Shown here: in pieces, positions 43,254-50,632 of the stretch | Position numbering within the stretch: position 1 is the first letter of the stretch | Layout: each line of letters starts with the position of its first letter | Assembly (NCBI GenBank): GCA_964462985.1 | Contig: CAYXAA010000033.1 | Coordinates: 1 to 50,632, forward strand | From: CAYXAA01 sp964462985 | GTDB lineage: Bacteria; Pseudomonadota; Alphaproteobacteria; Rhizobiales; Stappiaceae | Direction: 5' to 3' | DNA length: 50,632 nucleotides | Program-made: the position numbers and the translations under genes | The notes under the pieces: generated by a model | The model's input: the letters and a program-made list of their open reading frames with translations, nothing else | The model's database searches: none | What the model was told of the DNA's origin: nothing

Positions 43254-43314
43254 GATCAGATCTCCGGTGCGGGAACGTCGATCCGGCGCCGCGCGCAACG
43301 GGAAAGGTGCGCGC

Positions 43315-44010
43315 TCATGCTGACCGGTCTTTCAGCAGGAAGGCCAGCACCATCTGCTCCGCATGCGCGATGCGCCGCTCGAGCCAGGCATCGGTGCCGA
43401 TGCCCGGCTTGAATGCCGCTGAAAGCGTGTAGCTGTTTGCGATCGGGAAATAGAAGAAGCCGGCAATCGACAGATAGAGCTCGATCGGGTCGACGCCTGC
43501 GCGAAACAAGCCGGCGGCCTCGCCGCGGTCCAGAATCTTGCGCAGCGTCTCCACCAGCGGCGAATTGAGCTCGGCCATGCCCTCCATGGCGCGGACCGTG
43601 CGGCCGCGGCGCTGGTTTTCAGTGTTGAGCAGGCGCAGGAACCAGGGATTGTCGCGGAAATGATGCGCGGTGAACCGCAACAGTTCGACGATTGCGCTCT
43701 CGGGGTCGCGCTGATTAAGGTCAAGCTTGCCCTCGCCGTCGCGGATCTGCCGGTAGGCCTCACGCAGCACGACCGCGAACAGCTCTTCCTTGTTGCCGAA
43801 ATAGGAGTAGATCAGCGCTTTGTTGGCGCCGGCGCGCGCAGCGATGCGGTCAATCCGCGCGCCGGTGTCGCCGTGCTCGGCAAACTCGGCTCTGGCGGCG
43901 GCCAGGATCTCGTGCCTGGTCCGCTGGGCATCGCGCTTGGCCGGGCCCTGCCGGATCACGCGCGGCATGGCGCGGCCGTCGGTGCCCGACACCGTCGCGT
44001 CCCAACCCAT
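43315..44010 (-). CDS. TetR-family transcriptional regulator
   Basis: 231 residues from ATG 44010, or 217 from ATG 43968 (MPRVIRQGPAKRD); neither has a clear ribosome site. The helix-turn-helix reads TRHEILAAARAEFAEHGDTGARIDRIAARAGANKALIYSYFGNKEELF. The ligand domain continues with ESAIVELLRFTAHHFRDNPWFLRLLNTENQRRG and VDPIELYLSIAGFFYFPIANSYTL, seen in a common RutR/CerR-like TetR group with TetR_C domain. It is divergent from the oxidoreductase gene at 44255, with a TetR-type operator at 44093-44110. Likely autoregulated and controlling the oxidoreductase-dehydrogenase pair. Confidence 0.87.
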   Translation of the reverse strand: MGWDATVSGTDGRAMPRVIRQGPAKRDAQRTRHEILAAARAEFAEHGDTGARIDRIAARAGANKALIYSYFGNKEELFAVVLREAYRQIRDGEGKLDLNQRDPESAIVELLRFTAHHFRDNPWFLRLLNTENQRRGRTVRAMEGMAELNSPLVETLRKILDRGEAAGLFRAGVDPIELYLSIAGFFYFPIANSYTLSAAFKPGIGTDAWLERRIAHAEQMVLAFLLKDRSA

Positions 44011-44092
44011 CCGGTATGATTGCGCCCGGCAACCAGAACTTCCGCTGCGGCGACGCTGCGCCCTTTCACAAACCTGCTCCCTCCCACGGATA

Positions 44093-44110
44093 TAACTGAC
44101 TGGTTAGTTA
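44093..44110. promoter_or_regulatory. TetR-type operator
   Basis: TAACTGACTGGTTAGTTA is an 18-bp palindrome with seven of eight arm positions paired (arms TAACTGAC and GTTAGTTA). It is the form widely used by TetR-family repressors. It overlaps a TATAAC / GTTATA stretch that could serve as a -10 element in either direction. Confidence 0.65.
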
Positions 44111-44254
44111 CAAAGAGCGACAACAGGTGTCAACCGAATTGGCGCCGCGTCGGTGTTCCGGCGACCGTCGTCCCGCCCGCGGCGCGGGGGACGATCGGAA
44201 CCTATCCGGCGAGACAAGGTTAAAAGAGGAACTCAGCAGCAGAGGAATGCAGCG

Positions 44255-45175
44255 ATGCAGAGCTTCCGCATCCATGCGTTCGGCGGCCCTGACGTTCTGG
44301 CGCTGGATACCCTCCCCCGGCCCGAGCCTCGGCCCGGCGAGATGCTGATCCGGGTGTGCGCGGCAGGCGTCAATCCGATCGACTACAAGCTGCGCAAGGG
44401 CTGCACCGTGCCGGCAGACCGGCTGCCGATTGCACCGGGCCGCGACGTCTCCGGCCTCGTGGAGCGCTGCGGCGCCGGCGTCGACAGGTTCAGGCCGTGC
44501 GACGAAGTCTACGCCATGCTTCCCCATGACGGCGGCGGCTATACGGAATTCGTCGCCACCCCGGCCGATGGCTGCGCGCCCAAGCCGCGCTGCCTCGACC
44601 ACGTCCATGCCGCCGCCGTGCCGCTGGCCGCACTGACGGCGTGGCAGGGACTGTTCGACCATGGAGGGCTCGAGGCCGGTCAGCGCGTTCTGATCCATGG
44701 GGCGAGCGGCGGCGTCGGTCATCTGGCGACCCAGTTTGCTGCCGTGAGCGGTGCCACCGTGTTCGGCAGCTGTGCCGGCGAGGACACCGAGTTCATGCGA
44801 TACATCGGCGCCGAAAAGGCCATCGATTACAGGGCCGAGCGCTTCGAAGACGTCGTCGGTGAGATCGACCTCGTGTTCGACCTGATCGGCGGTGATACGC
44901 AAAATCGCTCCTGGGCCGTGCTCAGGGAGGGCGGCACCCTTGTTTCCACGGTCGAGGAGCCGCCACGACACGTGGCGGCCGCGCACGCCGCCCGCGGCAT
45001 CCATTACACCGCGCGGCCCGACGGTGCCCAACTCGCCGAGATTGGCCGACTGATCGACGACGGCCGTGTCCATGTCGAGGTCGGCAGAGTGTTTCCTCTG
45101 CGCCAGGCGGCGAATGCCCAGCGTGCACTCGAACAGGAACACGTGCGCGGCAAGGTGGTTCTGAAGGTTGCCTGA
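44255..45175 (+). CDS. NADP-dependent zinc-type alcohol dehydrogenase-like oxidoreductase
   Basis: 306-residue MDR-superfamily protein of the quinone oxidoreductase group. The GroES-like N-domain (AAGVNPIDYKLRKG, APGRDVSGLVERCGAGVDRF) is followed by the nucleotide-binding fold (QRVLIHGASGGVGHLATQFAAVSGATVFGSCAG). The structural and catalytic zinc ligands of true alcohol dehydrogenases are absent, so it likely reduces quinones, enals or ketones with NADPH. ATG 44255 follows GAGGA. It is 56 bases ahead of the aldehyde dehydrogenase gene and probably in one operon, under control of the divergent TetR. Confidence 0.87.
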   Translation: MQSFRIHAFGGPDVLALDTLPRPEPRPGEMLIRVCAAGVNPIDYKLRKGCTVPADRLPIAPGRDVSGLVERCGAGVDRFRPCDEVYAMLPHDGGGYTEFVATPADGCAPKPRCLDHVHAAAVPLAALTAWQGLFDHGGLEAGQRVLIHGASGGVGHLATQFAAVSGATVFGSCAGEDTEFMRYIGAEKAIDYRAERFEDVVGEIDLVFDLIGGDTQNRSWAVLREGGTLVSTVEEPPRHVAAAHAARGIHYTARPDGAQLAEIGRLIDDGRVHVEVGRVFPLRQAANAQRALEQEHVRGKVVLKVA

Positions 45176-45231
45176 ACCCGTCGCCACCGCGGCCCCGCCA
45201 CAAGCGCCTGCCGCCGGAGAAAGAAAAGCCG

Positions 45232-46644
45232 ATGCCGTTGTCTTCGATCAACCCCGCCACCGGCGAGACCATCGCCCAGTACGAGCAAACGCCGCTCGAG
45301 GAGGTCGGAAAAGCCATCGAACAGGTGCACGCCGCCTGGCAGACCTGGCGCCGCCTGGATTTCACGGAACGAGCGATCCCGATGCGCCAGGCCGCGCGGC
45401 TGCTGCGGTCCGGCGCTCCGGCCTACGGCCGGCTGATGGCGGAGGAGATGGGCAAGCCGATCCGGCAGGGCATTGCGGAGGCGGAGAAATGCGCCCTCGC
45501 CTGCGATTTTTTTGCCGACAATGCCGCAAGCTTCCTTGCGTCCGAAGCCCTCGACATCGGCCAGCGCAAGAGCTTCGTCACGTTCCAGCCGCTCGGCACG
45601 ATCCTGGCGGTGATGCCCTGGAATTTCCCGTTCTGGCAGGTGTTCCGCTTCGCCGCGCCGGCATTGATGGCCGGCAATGCCGCTGTGCTGAAGCACGCGG
45701 CGAACGTTCCGGCCTGCGCGGTCGCGATCGAGGAGGTGTTCCGCAAGGCCGGCTTTCCCGAGAACCTGTTCCGCACCCTCCTTGTCGGGTCCGAGGCGGT
45801 TGACAGCATCATCGAAAATCCACTGATCCGCGCCGTGACCCTCACCGGCAGCGTCGGCGCAGGGCGGGCGGTTGCGCGCAAGGCCGGCGAGATGCTGAAG
45901 AAGACCGTCCTCGAGCTCGGCGGCTCCGACGGCTATCTGGTGCTGGAGGACGCAGACATTGGCTTTGCCGCCCGGACCGCCACGAACGGCCGTCTTGTCA
46001 ATTCCGGGCAGAGCTGCATCGCCGCCAAGCGTTTCATCGTGCTTGACAGCGTGCGCGCGCGGTTCGAAGAGGCCTTCGTCGAGGAGATGCGGCAGGCTCG
46101 GATGGACGATCCGCTGCTGCTCGAGACCACTGTCGGACCCATGGCGCGCCACGACCTGCGCGATACTCTCCACGCTCAGGTCGAGCAGAGCATCGCCAAG
46201 GGTGCGCGCTGCCTGCTCGGCGGCAAGATCCAGAAGGGTCCGGGCGCCTTCTACCCGCCGACGGTGCTGACGGACGTCAAGCCCGGCATGCCGGCCTATG
46301 ATGAGGAGATGTTCGGTCCGGTCGCCGCCATCATCCCGGTCGCCGACGAGGCTGAGGCGGTCCGGACGGCCAACGACACCGTGTTCGGCCTCGGCGGTGG
46401 CGTCATCACCCGCGACCTTGCTCGCGGCGAACGCCTCGCGGCCGAGGAGATCGACGCCGGCGCGGTCGCCGTGAACACCACGGTCCAGTCCCATCCCCGC
46501 TTGCCGTTCGGCGGCATCAAGGACAGCGGCTACGGCCGTGAGCTGTCGCACTACGGCATCAAGGAGTTCGTCAACATCAAGTCCGTCGTGGTGGCGGACC
46601 ACGGCGGGACGGACGGGGGCGCCGGCGGCGCGCGAAGCGAGTGA
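45232..46644 (+). CDS. NAD(P)-dependent succinate-semialdehyde-type aldehyde dehydrogenase
   Basis: 470-residue aldehyde dehydrogenase. Catalytic elements are visible: MPWNFPFWQVFRFAAPALMAGNAAVLKHA, Glu in LELGGSDGYLVLEDAD, the nucleophile Cys in NSGQSCIAAKRF and EMFGPVAAI. The start MPLSSINPATGETIAQYEQ and the NSGQSCIAAKRF wording are typical of the GabD/Sad succinate-semialdehyde dehydrogenase branch. The usual Thr-Gly-Ser nucleotide loop is present (LTGSVGAGR). With the upstream oxidoreductase it may complete oxidation of an aldehyde from lipid, aromatic or GABA breakdown. It ends one base from the convergent betC stop, leaving no room for a terminator. Confidence 0.88.
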   Translation: MPLSSINPATGETIAQYEQTPLEEVGKAIEQVHAAWQTWRRLDFTERAIPMRQAARLLRSGAPAYGRLMAEEMGKPIRQGIAEAEKCALACDFFADNAASFLASEALDIGQRKSFVTFQPLGTILAVMPWNFPFWQVFRFAAPALMAGNAAVLKHAANVPACAVAIEEVFRKAGFPENLFRTLLVGSEAVDSIIENPLIRAVTLTGSVGAGRAVARKAGEMLKKTVLELGGSDGYLVLEDADIGFAARTATNGRLVNSGQSCIAAKRFIVLDSVRARFEEAFVEEMRQARMDDPLLLETTVGPMARHDLRDTLHAQVEQSIAKGARCLLGGKIQKGPGAFYPPTVLTDVKPGMPAYDEEMFGPVAAIIPVADEAEAVRTANDTVFGLGGGVITRDLARGERLAAEEIDAGAVAVNTTVQSHPRLPFGGIKDSGYGRELSHYGIKEFVNIKSVVVADHGGTDGGAGGARSE

Positions 46645-46645
46645 G

Positions 46646-48160
46646 TTACTCGCCGCGCGGAAACCGCTGGTTCTCCTCCAGGACGTTGAGGTCCATGTGG
46701 TTGCGCATGTAGCGTTCGGAGGCGCGCTGCAGCGGCTGGTAATCCCAGGGGTAGTAGGCGCCGTTGCGCAGCGCCTCATAAACCACCCAGCGGCGCGCCT
46801 GACTCGCCCTGACCTCGGCATCGAACCTTGCCAGGTCCCAGCGCGCCCGCGCAGCCGCCGTCATCTCGGCGAGCACGCCGGCGTGGCCCGGATCGGCGGC
46901 AAGGTTTGAAAGCTCGTGTGGATCCGTCTCCAGATCAATGAGCAGCGGCGGGTCGAGTTCGCACAGGATGAGCTTGAAGCGGCCATCGCGCAGACAGATG
47001 AGAGGCGCCTCGGAGCCCTCGGCAGCATATTCCATCGGTACTGCGCTGCGGCGCCGACGGCCCGCCGCCACGTCAATGAGGCTTTCGCCGTCGGTCCAGG
47101 GCATCACCTCCTCGAGCGAGAGCCCGGCAAGTTCGGCGAGGGTCGGCACCACGTCGAGGGTCGAGACCGGCGCGTCGATCCGGGCGCGCGGCAGTTCCGG
47201 CGCCGCAATCATCAGCGGCACCCGGGCCGAGCCCTCGAAGAAGCTCATCTTGAACCAGAGGCCGCGCTCACCGAGCATGTCGCCGTGGTCCGACAGGAAG
47301 ATCACGATTGTGTTGTCCGCCTGCCGGGTGCGCTCGAGCACGCCGAGGATGTCGCCGATCTTGTCGTCGACATAGGAAATGTTGGCGAAATACGCCCGGC
47401 GCGACCGGCGGACGTCCTCCGGCGTGATGTCATAGGCCGTGTAGTCGCTTGCCAGCATCAGCCGGCGCGAATGCGGATCCTGATCCTTGAAGGCGATCGG
47501 CGGCACCGCCGGCTCGAGCGCCGCACAGTCCTCGTAAAGGTCCCAGAAGCGGCGCCGCGCGACGTAAGGGTCATGGGGATGGGTAAAGCTGACCGTCAGG
47601 CACCACGGGCGCGGGTCGTGTCCGCGGGCAAGATCGTAGAGCTTGCGGGTAGCGTGATAGGCCACCTCGTCGTCGTATTCCATCTGATTGGTGATTTCGG
47701 CAACGCCGGCGCCGGTGACCGAGCCGAGGTTGTGATACCACCAGTCGATGCGCTCGCCGGGCCGCCGGTAGTCCGGTGTCCAGCCGAAATCGGCCGGATA
47801 GATGTCCGTGGTCAGCCGTTCCTCGAAGCCGTGAAGCTGATCCGGACCGACGAAGTGCATCTTGCCCGACAGGCAGGTCTGGTAGCCGGCGCGGCGCAGA
47901 TGATGCGCATAGGTCGGGATGTCGGACGTGAACTCCGCAGCATTGTCGTACACCCGCGTGCGGGACGGCAGTTGCCCGGACATGAAGGACGCGCGAGCCG
48001 GCGCGCACAGCGGACTGGCGGTATAGGTGTTGGCAAAGCGCGTGGAGCGCGCGGCCAGCGCCGAAAGGTTGGGAGCGCTCAGGAAGCCGGCCGGACCGTC
48101 GGAAAACAGCGTTCCGTTCAACTGGTCGACCATCAGGATCAGGATGTTGGGGCGCGTCAT
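46646..48160 (-). CDS. betC: Choline-sulfatase
   Basis: 504-residue type I sulfatase that cleaves choline-O-sulfate to choline and sulfate. The formylglycine precursor is Cys52 in SPLCAPARASF. The metal-binding N-terminus NILILMVDQLNG and IFLSDHGDMLGERGLWFKMSFFEGSARVP are present. The choline-sulfatase-specific C-terminus WDYQPLQRASERYMRNHMDLN is intact, which separates it from generic sulfatases. It follows choX by 91 bases on the same strand, and a choline-sulfate-type LysR gene is divergent. The product choline can become glycine betaine, an osmoprotectant, but betA and betB are not in the window. It is cytoplasmic (no signal). Confidence 0.93.
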   Translation of the reverse strand: MTRPNILILMVDQLNGTLFSDGPAGFLSAPNLSALAARSTRFANTYTASPLCAPARASFMSGQLPSRTRVYDNAAEFTSDIPTYAHHLRRAGYQTCLSGKMHFVGPDQLHGFEERLTTDIYPADFGWTPDYRRPGERIDWWYHNLGSVTGAGVAEITNQMEYDDEVAYHATRKLYDLARGHDPRPWCLTVSFTHPHDPYVARRRFWDLYEDCAALEPAVPPIAFKDQDPHSRRLMLASDYTAYDITPEDVRRSRRAYFANISYVDDKIGDILGVLERTRQADNTIVIFLSDHGDMLGERGLWFKMSFFEGSARVPLMIAAPELPRARIDAPVSTLDVVPTLAELAGLSLEEVMPWTDGESLIDVAAGRRRRSAVPMEYAAEGSEAPLICLRDGRFKLILCELDPPLLIDLETDPHELSNLAADPGHAGVLAEMTAAARARWDLARFDAEVRASQARRWVVYEALRNGAYYPWDYQPLQRASERYMRNHMDLNVLEENQRFPRGE

Positions 48161-48251
48161 GCGGGGCTCGGCTGTCGCGTCAGGCTGGAACGAAGGCGTG
48201 CGCAGGCGGACGGGGCGATGACGCCCCGCCCGTTTCAGCAGGCGCAGGGAC

Positions 48252-49202
48252 TCAGTCGAGGCCGAGCGAGGCCTTGACGACCGGCAGGCCGGGCTCGCCT
48301 TGAAGCGTCGTCACGCCGTCGAGCCAGGGTCCGAGCGCGTCGGGGTTTTCCTTGATCCACGCCTTTGCCGCGTCCTGCGGCTCCTGGCCGTCGTCGAGGA
48401 TCTTGCCCATCATCTCGTTCTCCAGATCGATGGTGAAGACGAGGTTGCGGAAGAAGGTCGCCGCGTTCGGGCACTGATCCGACCAGCCGGTGCGCGCCAG
48501 GGTGTAGACCTCGGCGCCGCCATAGTCCGGGCCGAAATACTCATCGCCACCGGAAAGATAGGTCAGGTCGAACCGGGTGTTCATCGGGTGCGGCGCCCAG
48601 GCCAGGAACACGATCGCGTCCTTCGACTTCTCGGCCCGCGCCACCTGCGCCAGCATGCCCGCCTCGCTCGATTCCACCACCCGCCAGTCCTTGAGGCCGA
48701 AGTCGTCGGCGTCGATCATCTTCTGCAGGTTGGTGTTGGCCGGAGCACCGGGTTCGATGCCGTAGATCTGCTTGTCGAAGGCGTCACCATGGGCGGCAAG
48801 GTCGTTGAAGTCGGTCACGCCGGTCTCTTCGGCGACGTAGGTTGGGACCGCAAGAGTGAACTTGGCCCCGGTGAGATTCTTCGTCAGCACCTCGGCGGCG
48901 TTGGCGGCGTCGAGATCCGCCTTGTAGTTCTGCTGCGACGGCATCCAGTTGCCGAGGAAGACGTCGATGTCCTGGTTCTTCAGCGACTGGTAGCCGATCT
49001 GGACCGACAGGGTCTTGACGGTGGGCTCGTAGCCGAGCGCTTCGAGAAGGACGGACGCGATCGCGTTGGTCGAGTTGATGTCGGTCCAGCCCGGATCCGA
49101 CAGGCGGATGGTCTTGCAGGCGTCCGCCTCGTCCGCAAGGGCAGGCGCGGCAGCAAGAAGAAGGCTCGCGGCCACGACCGGGCCGAGGTAGCGGTGATCC
49201 AT
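48252..49202 (-). CDS. choX: Choline ABC transporter substrate-binding protein ChoX
   Basis: 316 residues with a Sec signal peptide (MDHRYLGPVVAASLLLAAAPALA, cleavage near ALA-DE). Family OpuAC/ChoX, high-affinity periplasmic choline binding. Ligand-box residues seen: Trp and Asp in SDPGWTDINST, Trp in LGNWMPSQ, Tyr in VPTYVAEE and Trp in LAWAPHPMN. Two Cys (ADACKTI and SDQCPNA) fit the disulfide of rhizobial ChoX. Beside a choline-sulfatase, its natural ligand could be choline-O-sulfate as well as choline. The cognate ATPase and permease (choV, choW) are not in the window. ATG 49202 starts the operon with betC. Confidence 0.92.
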   Translation of the reverse strand: MDHRYLGPVVAASLLLAAAPALADEADACKTIRLSDPGWTDINSTNAIASVLLEALGYEPTVKTLSVQIGYQSLKNQDIDVFLGNWMPSQQNYKADLDAANAAEVLTKNLTGAKFTLAVPTYVAEETGVTDFNDLAAHGDAFDKQIYGIEPGAPANTNLQKMIDADDFGLKDWRVVESSEAGMLAQVARAEKSKDAIVFLAWAPHPMNTRFDLTYLSGGDEYFGPDYGGAEVYTLARTGWSDQCPNAATFFRNLVFTIDLENEMMGKILDDGQEPQDAAKAWIKENPDALGPWLDGVTTLQGEPGLPVVKASLGLD

Positions 49203-49339
49203 AGCGATGTTCCCCTGGTTTCTGGCTTGGATGTCTCGTCGGAAGCCAAGGCCGCCGACCCGTTCCCGGTTCCATTAAATCGCCATATGGGCCATGATTT
49301 GCAGCCGCAGATTTTCGATTGCTGCCATAGAGTGTGTTT

Positions 49340-50227
49340 ATGCCTGAGCGCGATCTCGACCTTGGCTCGCTGCGCATCTTCGATGCCGTCGCACGGCTTG
49401 GCAGCCTGACCCGGGCGGCCGACGAGCTCGCCATGTCGCAGCCGGCCGTCAGCTATCAGATCCGGCGCATGGAGGAGCGGCTGGGCGCGCCGCTGTTTTA
49501 CCGCCTGCATCGCGGCACCGCGCTGTCGGAGGCCGGCGAGACGCTGCATCGCGCCGTCCGGCCGGGACTGGAGCGTATCGACGAGGCGGTGCGCGAGATC
49601 CGGCAGCGGGCCCGGGTGCCGGCGGTCCGGATCTTCACCGACTATGGTTTTGCCGCCTTCTGGCTGATGCCGCGGGTCGCCGAGTTCCGCCCGCTCCATC
49701 CCGATGTCGAGGTGCATATCGTCGCCTCACAGGGCCTCGACGACGCCCAGGAGGGCACGGCCGACGCCGCGGTGCTGTTCGGCCGGCAGGGCGATTTTTT
49801 TGAGGACGCCCGGCTGCTGATGCCCGAGCGCGTCGTGCCGGTCTGCAGCCCGGGCTTCCTCGCCCGCTTCGGCCCGTTTCCCGACGCCGCGGCGCTTGCC
49901 GGAGCCCCGCTCCTCCATCTCGACACGGTGGGCCGGCCGCGCTGGCTGACCTGGAACGCCTGGCTTGCCGCCCAGGGCGTGACGCGGGAGCCGGTTCAGG
50001 GCGACCTCGGGCTCAACACCTACGGCTTCGTCATTCAGGCGGCGCTTGCCGAACAGGGCATCGCGCTCGGCTGGCTCGGGCTGATCGACGCCTATCTCGC
50101 CAGCGGCACCCTCGTTGCCGTCGGCCCGGAGATCCTGCGCGAGGACTGCGGCTACTGGCTGGTGACCCGGCAGCCGGCAAGCCGCGCGGCAAGGGCGCTC
50201 AGTGACTGGCTGCTCGGCGCGCGGTGA
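49340..50227 (+). CDS. LysR-family choline-sulfate utilization regulator
   Basis: 295-residue LysR regulator: helix-turn-helix in DLGSLRIFDAVARLGSLTRAADELAMSQPAVSYQIRRMEERLGAPLFYRLHRG, then an effector domain (AVRIFTDYGFAAFWLMPRVAEFRPLHPDVEVHIVASQG). Wording and divergent placement next to choX-betC match the choline sulfate utilization transcription factor family. ATG 49340 is preferred to GTG 49334. The shared 137-base gap (49203-49339) contains CCATATGG and an AAATC...GATTT dyad around it, but I cannot point to one clear LysR box. It probably activates choX-betC in response to choline or choline sulfate. Confidence 0.9.
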   Translation: MPERDLDLGSLRIFDAVARLGSLTRAADELAMSQPAVSYQIRRMEERLGAPLFYRLHRGTALSEAGETLHRAVRPGLERIDEAVREIRQRARVPAVRIFTDYGFAAFWLMPRVAEFRPLHPDVEVHIVASQGLDDAQEGTADAAVLFGRQGDFFEDARLLMPERVVPVCSPGFLARFGPFPDAAALAGAPLLHLDTVGRPRWLTWNAWLAAQGVTREPVQGDLGLNTYGFVIQAALAEQGIALGWLGLIDAYLASGTLVAVGPEILREDCGYWLVTRQPASRAARALSDWLLGAR

Positions 50228-50455
50228 TCGTCCTCGCCGACGCCCGGGACGGCCTGGGGGGCGCCTGCGGCTTTCGGAACCGCTTCAACGCGCGTCTGAG
50301 ACGACCCAGCACCGCCAGGAAAAGCGACCGTCTCCCGCCCGGCGTTCACGCGCGCGCAATCCGCGCGCAATCTGGCGGATGCGCATCAACGGCCTCGCCC
50401 GAGCGGTGGCCCCTGCCCGTTCCGCTCCCTTGTGGAAAAACTCGCCCCGATCCGC

Positions 50456-50484
50456 TGGACAGGCGAAACGACAGCTTCTATAAG
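50456..50484 (+). promoter_or_regulatory. Promoter of tRNA-Phe
   Basis: TGGACA, exactly 17 bases, TATAAG. This is a near-consensus housekeeping promoter about 40 bases before the tRNA. Confidence 0.65.
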
Positions 50485-50525
50485 ACCGGCACTTCCACGC
50501 CGGCCCGTTTTTGCCGGTCGCGCGG

Positions 50526-50601
<76 letters not shown>

Positions 50602-50632
50602 TTTGCCCCTCCCAAAGCGTCTCATGCCGTCG

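Overview
The window is GC-rich, densely coded alphaproteobacterial DNA, most like a free-living Hyphomicrobiales (Rhizobiales) chromosome. The pointers are an Rhizobium-type class 3 asparaginase, bacterial homospermidine synthase beside a single-domain ornithine decarboxylase, a two-subunit Fdh1-type formate dehydrogenase, a ChoX/BetC choline-O-sulfate locus, and GcvA-type LysR regulators. I saw no integrase, transposase, phage gene or CRISPR array. The species cannot be named from the sequence.

Layout. 1-8 kb: end of meaB; a twin-arginine dienelactone hydrolase; a Tat-exported beta-helix protein; a reverse-strand operon of aminotransferase, asparaginase and CPBP intramembrane protease; a small exported protein; and a small DUF1127-like gene divergent from a LysR gene, with a perfect LysR box between them. 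8-11.7 kb: a polyamine locus (ornithine decarboxylase, GNAT acetyltransferase, homospermidine synthase) with a long structured leader before the decarboxylase. 12-15.3 kb: a secreted protein with seven EF-hand loops, divergent from an OmpR/histidine kinase pair whose periplasmic domain has an Asp/Gly-rich stretch; this is a candidate calcium-sensing unit. 15.8-25.3 kb: PilZ protein, malate synthase G, EamA transporter, a CPA1 Na+/H+ antiporter with a cyclic-nucleotide-binding tail, and a LuxO-like sigma-54 activator. 24.3-29.9 kb: a LysR regulator and formate dehydrogenase (NuoE-NuoF fusion plus W/Mo catalytic subunit). tRNA-Pro(TGG) follows.

30.4-38.5 kb: a CHASE4-GGDEF-EAL protein, then an IclR regulator divergent from a fused TRAP permease, a TAXI binding protein and a sulfatase/phosphonate-monoester-hydrolase-like enzyme. 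This reads as an uptake-and-hydrolysis unit for an organic ester of unknown identity. 38.6-42 kb: yacG, a periplasmic 5'-nucleotidase and an AI-2E family membrane protein. 42-46.6 kb: a DUF993 aldolase-like protein, a TetR regulator with an operator, an NADP-type oxidoreductase and a succinate-semialdehyde-type dehydrogenase. 46.6-50.2 kb: the choline-O-sulfate locus (betC, choX, divergent LysR). The window ends with tRNA-Phe(GAA).

The parts most worth follow-up are the EF-hand/two-component unit, the ornithine decarboxylase leader with a coupled upstream reading frame, the IclR/TRAP-TAXI/hydrolase cluster, the LuxO homologue outside Vibrio, a related repeat found in two convergent gene junctions, and several well-formed operator palindromes.
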